Positions 43,695 to 53,886 of a DNA stretch of 64,000 nt are shown here, piece by piece (position 1 is the first letter of the stretch; each line of letters opens with the position of its first letter). This DNA is from Piezodorus guildinii (lineage: Eukaryota; Arthropoda; Insecta; Hemiptera; Pentatomidae): contig CM041294.1 of the NCBI GenBank assembly GCA_023052935.1, forward strand, positions 154,567,399-154,631,398. The letters run 5' to 3'. The notes beneath the pieces are model-generated. The model did not search any database. It was given only the letters and a program-made list of their open reading frames with translations, and was not told the DNA's origin. Made by a program: the position numbers and the translations under genes.

Positions 43695-44614
43695 TTGGGT
43701 TGTTTCACATGAAATGTCCGTTTTTATAGTTATCTGAAATACATAAAGGATTTTGCAGGTCTCAGTTGTTTTCTTCCGAATGTAAACATATTTAAAGTAA
43801 ACAGTTACTAATCCTCTACCTTTGTATTATAAACATTAGCTTACCAATCAATTACCCACTTATTAGTATACCTCCAAATATGAACATGGAAACGCGCGAT
43901 TTTCGAGTAATAATTTTTTTACGAGTTTGAACTCGACCATTCAGCAGCTGAGGCCGCTAGAAATATTTGAAAGGCGTTTGGGGAAGGAATGTGTTAATGA
44001 ACGGACCATTCGCCGTTGGTTTGCTAAGGTTTCAGCTGGTAATACCGACTTAGAAAACTTGCCCCGAGGAAGACCTCCGTCCGTAATAGGCAACGATGTC
44101 CTCAAACATACAGTAGAAGGAAACCACTACCAAACAGTTAAAGGACTCTCAGCACAACTAAATGCAAGTGCATCTACCGTTTCCAGACATTAAAGTGTAT
44201 TGGGAAAGTAAAAAAGCTCGATACATGGGTACCGCACGATTTCACTGAGCGGCGGCCATGTTTCAAAACATACCGTGCAAAAATTGAACGAACTGGGCAA
44301 CGACGTTCTTCCGCACCCACCATATTCTCCTGCCTTGTCTCCAACAGATTACCACCTGTACAGGAATTTAGACAACTTTGTCAAAGGAAAACTTTTTGAA
44401 AATGATGATCAAATGAAAAGTGCGTTTTCAGATTTTTTTTCACTTCAAAGCTTAGAGTGTTTCAGTTCGGGGGAAAAAAAAGTTGGTGTCACGTTGGGAA
44501 AAATGTGTAGAAAAAGAAGTTAAATACTTCGAATAAAATTATCTTGTTTTCATATCGTATTTTTAATAAAAATCCTTTACCTTGAAAAAGGACATTTCAT
44601 GTGACACAACCCAA
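43695..44614 (+). pseudogene. mariner deletion derivative with both terminal repeats; copy 4
   Basis: Both ends are present: TTGGGTTGTTTCACATGAAA at 43695 and its inverse complement ending CAACCCAA-type at 44614, flanked by TA (43693-43694 and 44615-44616). The N-terminal frame (43927-44193) shows a helix-turn-helix-like region with ERTIRRWFAKVSAG and LPRGRPPS, the linker typical of mariners. One missing T in the CATTTAAAG context near 44190 ends that frame. The catalytic middle is lost at a junction near 44254-44262. The C-terminal part (44275-44523) keeps PHPPYSPALSPTDYHL. Not functional. Confidence 0.88.
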
Positions 44615-44790
44615 TAGTAATATAGATGTATAATATACCGTTGGAAAGATATAATAATGAGAGAAAAAAAGTTATATCATATACATAGTTGTTAATGGAA
44701 TGTAAAGGAACGAACAGAACATTTTTATACTGTTAGATTATTTAATCTAAAACATATTTTTACTAGTAAAACAATATCATTTATTTATTT
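44615..44790 (+). repeat. TR900 copy, right part
   Basis: Resumes at GTAATATAGATGTATAATATACCGTTGGAAAG (given only as 44617-44648), the segment that follows the interruption in other copies. It fades after about 44790. Confidence 0.55.
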
Positions 44791-45770
44791 TATTAAATCA
44801 GGCAATCCAGAACAATGGCGATCGTTGCCGACGGAAAGTATTGCTATTTCGAAGATATTACTAACAGTTCGTAGTTAATGTATGGATGCTAATAATTGGA
44901 GTGATTTTATGTAGAAGTAATAAGTTTGTTGTCAGCTCCATTTTTTTTTTCTTATTACACCATATTGCGTAGTTTAATAGAAAAATCAGCCAGTAGTCGA
45001 CAAGAGTTGCCTACACGGATTTATTGTTTATTATCACTAATATCTTGATCCAGTGACGCGCCCTTTCTGAATTCCTTTCGCCCACACGTACACATATATA
45101 TGGAGTTGGAGGAATCTTTTATTGTGGAACATATAAATAAATAACCTGTGAATAAAATATATAAAGAGGTCTCGAGAGAGGGTATATATTAGCCTAAGGG
45201 AGCCGTTCCCTGTCATTGGAGGAACTGGATTTAAAAATGAACCTGTGACTGTGTTATTAGCCGCTATTTATCACCCAATCTGTGACATCTGCTGAGGAAA
45301 TGCTTGCTCTATTTCGGTCCCGCGGCCAGCACATTTTCCCAACACCTTTCGTCTACTTTATTTCCCCCCTCCCTTCCAAATAGCCCTCCGGTGTAGCCGT
45401 CCGTCATTCCCTCCCATGGGCTCTGTTTGTCTTGTCTTTTTCCCTTCATATTTCTTTCAGGTTTCAGTGATCCCAGTGAATAACGCGGCTACTACCATGA
45501 ACATCCAGCTTTTTTTTTCTGTTCTTTTATATAAATAAAATTTTCGGTTTTTACGGGCGGAAAAGTCTTTTATTCTGTTTCTGTTTCAGGGTTAGAGTAA
45601 ATAGCTCACTTCTTTTTACATCACTCATGTACTCCGGATATTTATCCTAAGTTCTTTGTTTTAAATTTCGAGACATGAAATTCAAATATATATCATAGCT
45701 AACGTATTAATTGACTTATATAATAGAAACTAGGAACTAGTAAGACCTTTTCCTTGTCTTTGTTAGATTT
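44791..45770. other. unassigned sequence
   Basis: A C/T-richer part (45290-45430) has no recognised element. Confidence 0.3.
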
Positions 45771-46163
45771 TTGACATTAATATTAAAAATTTTAGGTAGA
45801 ATTATTTCTAATATTTATCAAGTTGAATACTGCATTTTTCAAAACAAAATTTGTATTAAGTTAAAAATTAATGAAAAAATAATATATCTGGTTCCGATTT
45901 ATTTAAATTCCAGTAATTGGAATAGTGAATTTGAGGAAGTAATAGAATTAATTGAATTGACTAGAAATTATGATGTTGTTTTTATCGGTGACTGAAATGC
46001 TCACACTGGAAAATTGAAAATATGTCCTAATGGAATTTTAGAGGGAACAAACTCAACAACTGAAATCATAAATTCAAAAGACGGTAAAATAGATGAAAGA
46101 GGAATTAAAGTCGCGGAATTTTGTGAAGATAAAATACAGACATTTTTTGGTACAGCATTTTAA
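45771..46163 (+). pseudogene. LINE endonuclease-domain fragment with internal stop
   Basis: The frame reads a partial exonuclease-endonuclease-phosphatase fold ending in VVFIGD, a TGA stop (45993-45995), then NAHTG in the same frame. GDxNAHTG is the Asp/Asn catalytic signature of LINE endonucleases, so the TGA replaces the intermediate residue. The frame continues to TAA at 46161-46163. No reverse transcriptase follows. Length is far below a full endonuclease. Confidence 0.7.
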
Positions 46164-46637
46164 TTATTAAATCTTTACAATCAATACAAATAAATCATAA
46201 CGTTACTAAAAAAAATATATATATAAATTATTATCAAAACTTAAAAAAAAAAAGAAAAGAAAAAGGGGCAACTCGACAGACGGCTTAACGCCATTGTCTT
46301 GTGGGCTTTGATCTCAAAAAAATGTATATATATGTTATTATTTGCTATAAATGCTATTTTGTATATTATGTAAATAAAGCATTTATTCATTCATTCATTC
46401 ATTATTTCTAATATTTTTTTAATTTGATACATACCCTCCCCCCCCACCACCCATGTCAAACTAAGAAATGTGAAAAAATTGTTTTGTTTTTGCTACTATA
46501 CTATTGAGAGACAGGCCTTGTGGCAAATCTTTTTTTTTTTTTTTTTTTTTTTGTTGGAAAAAGTGTGATTTTGGGCTTAGCATTAGTTATTGTTTTTTTT
46601 TCAGCTTTCCTGAAAAGTACCGATTTTGACATTTGTT
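46164..46637. other. unassigned, with ATTC microsatellite and T run
   Basis: (ATTC)n of about five units lies at 46383-46402 and a T run of about 22 at 46530-46552. No gene seen. Confidence 0.5.
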
Positions 46638-46953
46638 AGTTTGGGACAGTTCTGCGCATGCGCAAGAGTATAGCGGTCATCTTTCAAATCGGCTCTTGGA
46701 TTTCTTGCTTTTTCAGTTGGATATCACTTCAGAAAAGTCTTGAAAACATCACCAGGCTTCAGGATAACAACAACAGTAAATATTGGAGCAAACAACGGTA
46801 AGTTGGGTTACAATTTACACTGTAAAGTGAATGCTGAGTCACCTCTTCATATCAGCTGATTGCCAATAGCTAGGCAAGGCTGGTCTTGCTTAACTTTTCT
46901 TAAGTTATTTTTTTTTTCCCCACATCTGGTTATTATTTAATTATTTTCCTTAC

Positions 46954-46980
46954 ATGAAATGCGATATTATCATCAAGTAA
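46954..46980 (+). CDS. 8-codon upstream ORF overlapping ORF1 start
   Basis: ATG at 46954, stop TAA at 46978-46980. It overlaps ORF1 Met1 (46959) in another frame. Its stop codon overlaps Met8 of ORF1 as TAATG (46978-46982). Ribosomes translating it could reinitiate at Met8, so Met8 may be the functional start. This is inferred from layout only. Confidence 0.4.
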   Translation: MKCDIIIK

Positions 46981-48263
46981 TGTCCTCCAAAGCTTCAACT
47001 AAAAGATCTAGATCTAGTGGTTCAATCCCGTCCCCTACGAAACAAAGACCTCGCCGTGATACTAATAAAAGATTACAAGCAACCCCTTCAGGTACTAATT
47101 CAGAATCTGAACCACAACCTGGCACATCGTCACAAGGGATGACTGACGAATCGCCGTTTTTCACCCCAAATCCTTTTCAGATTTTGCATAATGAAAAAGA
47201 AAACATGGAATCTACTCCTATACCCAGTGAACCACGGCCTCCTCCCATATTTGTCAAAAATATCAGAAATTTCCAGTTGTTGTGTGCGCAATTGAACAAA
47301 ATTACCGAATCTACCAGCTACTACTGTATGAGTAGAATCAATGATACCAAAATATCTCCTACTACTGCCGAGACATATAGAAAAATAGTGAAATATTTAA
47401 CTGAAACCAAAGCAGATTTCCATACCTATCAGCTACGCCAAGAGAGAGCTTTAAGGGTAGTAATCAAAAACCTACACCCCTCGACACCAGTTGAAGCAAT
47501 TAAAGAAGAACTAACGGAGATGGGCTATAAAGTGCGGCAAGTCACTAATGTCCTAAAGGATAAAATTCCTCTACCTCTCTTTTTTGTGGATTTGGAACCA
47601 GCAGAAGGAGTTGAAAAAATCTATGACCTCAATAGATTGTACTATACCAGCGTAAGAGTTGAAAAACCTTACATAAAGAAGGAGATAGTTCAGTGCCATA
47701 ACTGTCAAGCATATGGACATACTAAAAGTTATTGTCATCACATACCTCGATGCGTGAAATGCGGTGAACAGCACAAGCCTGTGGAGTGTACAAAACCAAA
47801 ATCAACACCAGCTGTATGTGCTCATTGCCTCAAGGACCACCCAGCCAACTATAAAGGATGCCAAATCTATAAGGAACTGAGGACCAGGTTTCAAAAACCT
47901 CAAGTACTGGATGAAACAGCAAGACAAGTAAGAAACAGAAGAGAACCCTCAAAACTTATTGATGCCAATGTATCATTTGCCCACCTACTTGGAGGTGGGA
48001 ATCAAAGTACTGAAGCCGTGGCCCTGCCGGAACTACAGAATGTACCTCAATCCATTCCACATATACCTCTTCCTCAAAATGTAACCAATCCTAAAAATCC
48101 TAATCAACCACAAATCTCTCATATCCCTCCTCCTTCAAATGCCACAGACCTTACCAGTTTGATGACATCCTTTATCTCCGAAATTAAATCCCTTGTTATG
48201 CCCCTAATATCACTCCTTACAAACCTTGTATCAAATCTCATTCCTGCCTTACAAAAACCATAA
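46959..48263 (+). CDS. Jockey ORF1, gag-like zinc-knuckle protein
   Basis: 434 residues. ORF1 proteins of this clade bind element RNA and help the particle reach its target. A Ser/Thr/Pro/Arg-rich, probably disordered N-terminus (1-95) is followed by a region typical of the PRE_C2HC domain (about 160-240, including ALRVVIKNLHPSTP and EELTEMGY). Three CCHC zinc knuckles follow: C246-C249-H254-C259, C265-C268-H272-C277 and C287-C290-H294-C301. The C-terminal part (350-434) is rich in Pro and Asn with a hydrophobic end. Start choice: Met1 at 46959 gives the longest frame; Met8 at 46980 is a credible alternative because it overlaps the upstream stop. The stop codon directly abuts the ORF2 ATG. 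Confidence 0.92.
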   Translation: MRYYHQVMSSKASTKRSRSSGSIPSPTKQRPRRDTNKRLQATPSGTNSESEPQPGTSSQGMTDESPFFTPNPFQILHNEKENMESTPIPSEPRPPPIFVKNIRNFQLLCAQLNKITESTSYYCMSRINDTKISPTTAETYRKIVKYLTETKADFHTYQLRQERALRVVIKNLHPSTPVEAIKEELTEMGYKVRQVTNVLKDKIPLPLFFVDLEPAEGVEKIYDLNRLYYTSVRVEKPYIKKEIVQCHNCQAYGHTKSYCHHIPRCVKCGEQHKPVECTKPKSTPAVCAHCLKDHPANYKGCQIYKELRTRFQKPQVLDETARQVRNRREPSKLIDANVSFAHLLGGGNQSTEAVALPELQNVPQSIPHIPLPQNVTNPKNPNQPQISHIPPPSNATDLTSLMTSFISEIKSLVMPLISLLTNLVSNLIPALQKP

Positions 48264-50942
48264 ATGACCTCACCTAATTCCTTATCCATTCTCCTTTGGA
48301 ATGCGAATGGTGTTAGAACTCACACTGACGAACTTACAGCCGTACTGCAAGACAAAAACATTGATGTTGCACTCATTACTGAAACTAGACTAACCACTAA
48401 ACAGTACTTCAAAATACCAGAATACATAACATACCGGACAGACCATCCAGACGGCAAAGCCCATGCCGGTACTGCTGTCATTGTCCGCCGATCCGTCACC
48501 CATCACTTACACCCACTTCCCGCCCACGATTACCTACAAGCAACTTCCATTGTAATCAAAACCTTTTCCTTTCCGCTTATCATCGCATCAGCATACTGCC
48601 CTCCTAAACATCCTATTTCCTCTGCCCAATTTGGATCCTTCCTCAACTCCTTGGGAAATCACTTCATTTTGGGTGCCGACTTAAACGCTAAGAATCAACA
48701 GTGGGGTTCTAGAACCACCAATTCTCGTGGACGGACGTTGCAGTCTGCACTCAACTCCCGACGCTTTCATCTCCTACCTCCCGATTCTCCTACCTACTGG
48801 CCGACAGATCCTAACCGTAATCCTGACATCCTCGACTTCTTCATCCACTGCGGATTAGGCTCCCTGAACTATTCCGTAACTCGCCTTGATGAACTATCCT
48901 CTGATCATAGTCCATTAATCCTAAATGTATCCATAACTCCTATTCCGAAACCTTTCCCACCGTCATTCATTAGAGGCCCTGTCAACTGGAACCTCTTCCG
49001 CGAAATCCTTAATAATGATATTGACCTCAGAGTACCTCTCAAAACCCAAACTGACCTAGATGATGCCGTATTTTCCTTTACAACCACAATTCAACAAGCT
49101 GCCTGGACTGCCTCTTCTCCCAAACAATCCCAAAGAATTCCTAACAAAAGCCATTTACCACAACACCTGAAGGACCTCATCAACACCAAACGCCGAGCCA
49201 GATCATTATGGCAACGCACCCGCCACCCAGAAGATCGCCGCTCTTACAACTTTCTTTGTAGAAAATTAAAGCGGGAGTTGGCGATATTCCGTTCCCAATC
49301 CTACAATTCCTACCTCTCCTCTCTCTCGACTCGTGACAATTCCCTATGGAATGTCACGAAGAGAATTCTAAAATCCCACACCATTTCCCACCCTCTTCGG
49401 CGCTGTGATAGTTCCTGGGCTGCTTCTGACAAGGATAAAGCCGAGGAATTCGCGCAGCACCTTTCCAAAGTTTTCACTCCTCATCCTGAGCTCAATCCAA
49501 CCCATACTGCAACAGTTGAAGAGTTCCTTATGTCACCAATACCACTATCCTTACCACCTAAAGCAGTTAATCCATCTGAGGTTAAATATCTTCTTAAAAA
49601 GCTTCCTCTCCGTAAATCCCCAGGATACGACCTCCTTACTCCTCAGATCTTAAGACAACTTCCTCCCAAAGCCATTACATTTCTTGCATATCTCTATAAC
49701 TGTATCCTACGCACTACCTATTTCCCTCTCATATGGAAACATTCAACTATCATCCTTTTCCTAAAACCAGGCAAACCTTCCCACAACACTTCATCTTACA
49801 GACCAATTAGCCTGCTCCCGATCCTCTCCAAAATCTTCGAAAAACTCCTATTAAAACGAATCCTAGCCAAATTTCACAATTTTCCTTCACATCAGTTTGG
49901 ATTTCGTCCTCAACATTCCACGGTTCACCAAGGACTCCGAGTTGTAGACCACATTTCCTCCGCCCTTGAGTGCAAGGAGTATTGTTCGGGTGCCTTTCTG
50001 GACATAGCTCAAGCTTTTGACCGGGTGTGGCACCCGGGACTGCTCTTTAAGCTCAAAACCCATTTACCTCAATCCTTATACCTAATCCTCCGATCCTATT
50101 TATCAAACCGCTCCTTCCGAGTTCGCAGTGGTTCCGAATTTTCCAAACATTATACTGTTGAGGCCGGTGTTCCTCAAGGCAGCGTCTTAGGACCCGTCCT
50201 CTACATCCTCTACACCGCCGATATTCCTACCGATCCCGATACCTTTCTGGCAACATTTGCTGATGATACCGCCATTTTGTCATCCAATTCCGATCCTGAA
50301 GTAGCATCGCTAAATCTCCAAAAGCATCTTTCCCTTGTCGAAGACTGGTGCAATGCTTGGCGCATTAAGGTGAACGAAAGCAAATGCACTCACGTCACAT
50401 TCACCCTTCGACGCAAATCCTGTCCAACGGTTAATTTCAATTCCATGCCGCTTCCTTCCTCAGACACAGTCCGGTATCTCGGCTTTTTACTAGACAAAAG
50501 ACTGACGTGGAACCCACATACAAGACTCAAAAGAAAAGAACTCAACCGCAGATTCGGCCAGTTATACAGACTACTAAACAGAAAATCTCATCTTACTGTT
50601 GACAACAAATTACTAATATACAAGACAGTACTGAAACCTATATGGACCTACGGACTTGAACTGTGGGGGACAGCTAAACTTTCTAACATCAAACGCATCC
50701 AATCCTTCCAATCCAAAGTCCTCCGAACAATAGTTAATGCTCCTTATTACGTTACCAACTGTACCCTACACCATGACCTTAATATTCCGTTTGTTTTAGA
50801 CCTGGTACCATCCAAATTTTCCAAATTTCATCAGAACCTTACTCATCATCCTAACCCTCTAGCGCAATCCCTATCCAGCACCACCCATCCCTACAATCCT
50901 CCCCGAAGATTGAAACGGCAGTGGCCACGAGACCTATTGTAA
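48264..50942 (+). CDS. Jockey ORF2, endonuclease plus reverse transcriptase
   Basis: 892 residues, intact. The protein nicks target DNA and copies element RNA at the nick. Endonuclease domain (about 6-220): LLWNANGV (N13), E40 in ITETRL, GADLNA (D139, N141) and SDH (D214-H215), the expected active-site set. Reverse transcriptase (about 490-740): SYRPISLLP (512-520), LDIAQAFDRVW with D581 and D587, GVPQGSVLGP (636-645) and FADD (666-669). The C-terminus ends with PPRRLKRQWPRDLL. There is no RNase H domain, as is usual for Jockey. Its ATG follows the ORF1 TAA with no gap (TAAATG), so translation probably depends on reinitiation after ORF1. Confidence 0.95.
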   Translation: MTSPNSLSILLWNANGVRTHTDELTAVLQDKNIDVALITETRLTTKQYFKIPEYITYRTDHPDGKAHAGTAVIVRRSVTHHLHPLPAHDYLQATSIVIKTFSFPLIIASAYCPPKHPISSAQFGSFLNSLGNHFILGADLNAKNQQWGSRTTNSRGRTLQSALNSRRFHLLPPDSPTYWPTDPNRNPDILDFFIHCGLGSLNYSVTRLDELSSDHSPLILNVSITPIPKPFPPSFIRGPVNWNLFREILNNDIDLRVPLKTQTDLDDAVFSFTTTIQQAAWTASSPKQSQRIPNKSHLPQHLKDLINTKRRARSLWQRTRHPEDRRSYNFLCRKLKRELAIFRSQSYNSYLSSLSTRDNSLWNVTKRILKSHTISHPLRRCDSSWAASDKDKAEEFAQHLSKVFTPHPELNPTHTATVEEFLMSPIPLSLPPKAVNPSEVKYLLKKLPLRKSPGYDLLTPQILRQLPPKAITFLAYLYNCILRTTYFPLIWKHSTIILFLKPGKPSHNTSSYRPISLLPILSKIFEKLLLKRILAKFHNFPSHQFGFRPQHSTVHQGLRVVDHISSALECKEYCSGAFLDIAQAFDRVWHPGLLFKLKTHLPQSLYLILRSYLSNRSFRVRSGSEFSKHYTVEAGVPQGSVLGPVLYILYTADIPTDPDTFLATFADDTAILSSNSDPEVASLNLQKHLSLVEDWCNAWRIKVNESKCTHVTFTLRRKSCPTVNFNSMPLPSSDTVRYLGFLLDKRLTWNPHTRLKRKELNRRFGQLYRLLNRKSHLTVDNKLLIYKTVLKPIWTYGLELWGTAKLSNIKRIQSFQSKVLRTIVNAPYYVTNCTLHHDLNIPFVLDLVPSKFSKFHQNLTHHPNPLAQSLSSTTHPYNPPRRLKRQWPRDLL

Positions 50943-51424
50943 ACATTTAAATTGGAGTTCTGACAATGGTCAGATCCTCCACTCATGTACGGTATGTTTG
51001 TGGCTACAGCGCCCTGACTCAGCCTCCACTGGCTCAGACCAGTGATGCGGCTGAGATAGAGGCGCTGGGATCTCTTGGATTCCGCTTTTTCCTCCACAAG
51101 TGGAGGGAAAAGCGCTTGCTGGGGTCCCTTAGCAATTGTATATATTGTATATAGTTATGATTGTGGGTAAGATGTTTATTTATTTGCCAACTTTTTATTT
51201 ATCTCAATAATAGGTTTTTGTTTCGATTTGTTTTGTTTTTTATTTATTATTATTAATTTATTGTATATATATGAATTTATTTATGTTATATTTTATGTAA
51301 TTTGACCATTATTATTATTTCCTGTATATATAGTATGAATGTGGTCTCTTATCAATATTATTATTGTTCATTTTGTAACAAATTGTAATATATCTCAATA
51401 AAGAAATAAAAAAAAAAAAAAAAA
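50943..51424 (+). promoter_or_regulatory. Jockey 3' UTR with poly(A) signal and tail
   Basis: The first ~200 bases are less AT-rich and the remainder is strongly AT-rich. AATAAA at 51397-51402 lies six bases before the A run. The minus-strand copy at 21610-22228 preserves the same UTR, which shows it is transcribed as part of the element. Confidence 0.85.
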
Positions 51425-51430
51425 GTTTGG

Positions 51431-51949
51431 CGTGGTAGGAACGATATACATGATTTTTCATTCTTTTTTTTTTTTTTTTGTTTAAATGTTTTTTATTGAA
51501 CAGCGAAAATCTTCAACCTCCCTGACTATTACAAATCGCACTATGGGTCATGTAGTCATTTTTGTCTCTCTTGAGGTATAGTATTGGCTTCCACAATGTG
51601 ACTAAGATATTTATGAGCAACATATTAAGCATAAATTTTCTTTTTGGTCTATTTGTTTTTTGTTTTGATTTTCCCCTCTCTTTCTTGATTAGCTATTGAA
51701 GGCAGGTTTGTTTAATTTAAACCTCGTTAAATGAAGATGTTTTTTTGAGAATCGGACACTTTAAAACCTAACGACAGAACCATAGCTCCTTAAAATGTTC
51801 GAATATTCTTTGAAATATTAAAATTCAATTTTCTGCTTTAATTGGCTTTTCTATTTTCAGGGTTCAAGTTTTCAACTATCTGCAAAATTTTCTCTTCATT
51901 TCATTTCCGATTATTTTTCTGTGCGTGCACATCAAATAGATTAGATATA
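51431..51949. other. unassigned sequence
   Basis: Right flank of the complete Jockey element; T-run near 51465-51480. No recognised element. Confidence 0.3.
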
Positions 51950-52405
51950 TTTGAGTTTTTCTAAGGTATCTTTAATTTTGTAGTTAAAAAAAAACTATAT
52001 CGTCTTCTAAGCATTGATAAAAAACGGCTAAATATAAAAGTTGAATGAATTAGATGAATTAAAGGAGAAAAGGGCTTACATATTTTTTAATGTAATTGTT
52101 GTTTGTTTATATTCATGAGAACAGTAGTATAGATGTATAATATACTGCAGGAAAGCTAAAAACTTTAGAAAAATTATTATAATACAAAAACTTAAAAGTT
52201 TAAAATGGAAATGAAACGGAGAGTAATGAAAAGCGGATAAAACGAACTGATTGTTTTAGGTGTCAAAATAATATATTATTAAATAAAACACGTGTCCATA
52301 GAATCTAAAAATACTAGTTTAACCATTTTTATGTCTAACTTTATCTAAAAATTCTTAAAATTAATTCAACAACGGAGTTAAGTGAAAATGGTTTGTTGCG
52401 CGCTC

Positions 52406-52437
<32 letters not shown>
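51950..52437 (+). repeat. TR900 copy L, downstream half, with T28 end
   Basis: Starts in the middle of the unit and ends in a variant of the GTGTTGCGCGC block, followed by a T run of about 28 (52410-52437). Other copies have shorter T runs at the same place, so the terminal T/A run is a family feature that varies in length. Confidence 0.65.
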
Positions 52438-52441
<4 letters not shown>

Positions 52442-53156
52442 TGGGATTACAGTATTTAGTAATCTATTTATAAGTTGATGACGTGACGGACTGTCCTATT
52501 TTACTATGGTATCTTTCTTCTTTTTTACAATTTATTCTGGAATGATGACTGCGGGATTTCGCGAGAACGGATGTCGTTGAGATGTAGGCCAATTGGGAAA
52601 AACCATGAGCCTAGTTTCGATGCAGCTGAGAGAGGAAGTGATGGAGTACCACAGTCCTGTGGCGTCTCATGCGATATGACTATGAAATTCCGAACCTACT
52701 TATATTTGTCTTTAATGCCCTTAGGCTTCGAGGAAAATAGTAGTTTACAAGTAGTAATATTCTTCGCTGGACCGCGTGACGTTGACGGACACAAACGGAT
52801 TAAATTGTCACTTTGGAAGAAGAAGGCAGCTGTTGGGAAGTGAGCCGTAGCCTGATAATTGAATAAGTGTGAAAGCGGGCGAGATGTTATGTTCCTCGTT
52901 GAAAGGGAGCGCCTGTGTACTGTGGAGTGATAGATCTGTTCGGGCGCCGCTTCAATTATATCTCATTCTCGCTCATTATGGTTGTTTATCTTGCACGGCG
53001 GTCGTTTTAACTTATCACGAGTACTATAGTTTTTAAATTATTTACTTATGTACAACTACTATATACAATTACTATTTAACTACGACTATTTTTTGGAATG
53101 TTTTTCGAATTAAACAAAATTCTTACAAATTAATTAATTTTATAAAAAATAAAATT
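52438..53156. other. unassigned sequence
   Basis: A GC-richer part (52545-52990) includes an open frame 52571-52843 with no recognisable domain. It could be single-copy sequence. Confidence 0.3.
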
Positions 53157-53330
53157 AAAAAAATCTGGTGCGGGCAACACACGACTTTCGCTTACCTCCA
53201 TTGTTAATATCGGTTAAAGATTTTTCAAATACAGTTAGAGATAAAAATGAGTGAAACTAATAAAGAATTAATTGAATTGAATTTGTATATAAACATGTGT
53301 TTTATTTAAAAAATCGATTATATTATTATC
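53157..53330 (-). repeat. TR900 copy M, left part (split by Jockey fragment)
   Basis: Begins with AATCTGGTGCGGGCAACACA and runs to TATATTATTATC (53319-53330), one copy of the duplication flanking the Jockey fragment. Confidence 0.75.
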
Positions 53331-53886
53331 TTGGAATCCGCATACAAGACTAAAAAGACAAGAAACTGCTCGCCGATTTCGGTTACTTCAAAACTTACTT
53401 GACAGACGCTCTAACCTTTCCCTTTACTACAAAAGACCAATTTACATGACAATCATAAGGCCTATCTGGACTTACGGAGTTGAGCTTTGGGACTCTACTA
53501 TACCATCACACTCTTCCCGTATCCTTACAATCCAAAATCCTTAACGCTCCTTACTTTGTCACCAATAAAATCATCCACAAAGACCTTAATGGTCCATATG
53601 TTGCTGATTTGGCCTGTAACAAGTATCACTCCTTCCATGAAAAACTCCACTCCCACTCTAATCCACTAGTTTCACTCCTTGCTTCCACTTCAATTCCTGA
53701 CAATCCGCCGAGGCGTCTGAAAAGAAGATGGCCTCGAGACCTTGTGTAGATTCACTACTAGAGTGCTGCCAATGGGCAGTTTCTCTTCATGTTTTTTTTC
53801 ATGTGTTTTATCATTGTGGCATATTTACTTGATGTATGAACATACAGTTATAAATTTCAATAAATAAATTATAAAAAAAATATATA
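53331..53886 (+). pseudogene. Jockey-type LINE 3' fragment with 12-bp duplication
   Basis: 5'-truncated. It covers the ORF2 region from a TWNPHTRLK-like start to the C-terminal PPRRLKRRWPRDLV (frame 53480-53749 for the last part; an upstream frameshift near 53490-53530 separates it from the rest). The 3' UTR has GCCAATGGGCAGTTTCTC and the tail is A-rich. TATATTATTATC occurs at 53319-53330 and 53887-53898. It belongs to the same subfamily as 3111-3485 and not to the 46.6-kb element, judging by its 3' UTR. Confidence 0.88.

Larger units (their letters stand above)
46638..51430 (+). mobile_element. complete Jockey-clade non-LTR retrotransposon
   Basis: The element proper spans about 46645-51424 (~4.8 kb), a normal length for this clade. 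It has a 5' UTR (46645-46958), two intact ORFs, a 3' UTR, an AATAAA signal (51397-51402) and a poly(A) tail (51408-51424). The 7-mer AGTTTGG occurs just before it (46638-46644) and just after its A tail (51424-51430), a likely target-site duplication. No LTRs are present. The 5' end GACAGTTCTGCGCATGCG is GC-rich, as expected for an internal promoter, but promoter function is inferred. It is the only element here without a visible lesion in its proteins. Confidence 0.93.

Noticed and set aside
46797..46976. Possible intron in the Jockey 5' UTR (GGTAAGT donor at about 46799)
   Set aside because: No convincing acceptor with polypyrimidine tract and AG lies before ORF1, and LINE RNAs are normally unspliced.
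48905..49653. Open frames inside ORF2 in other frames or on the other strand
   Set aside because: Shadows of the real ORF2, which carries all the catalytic motifs across this region.
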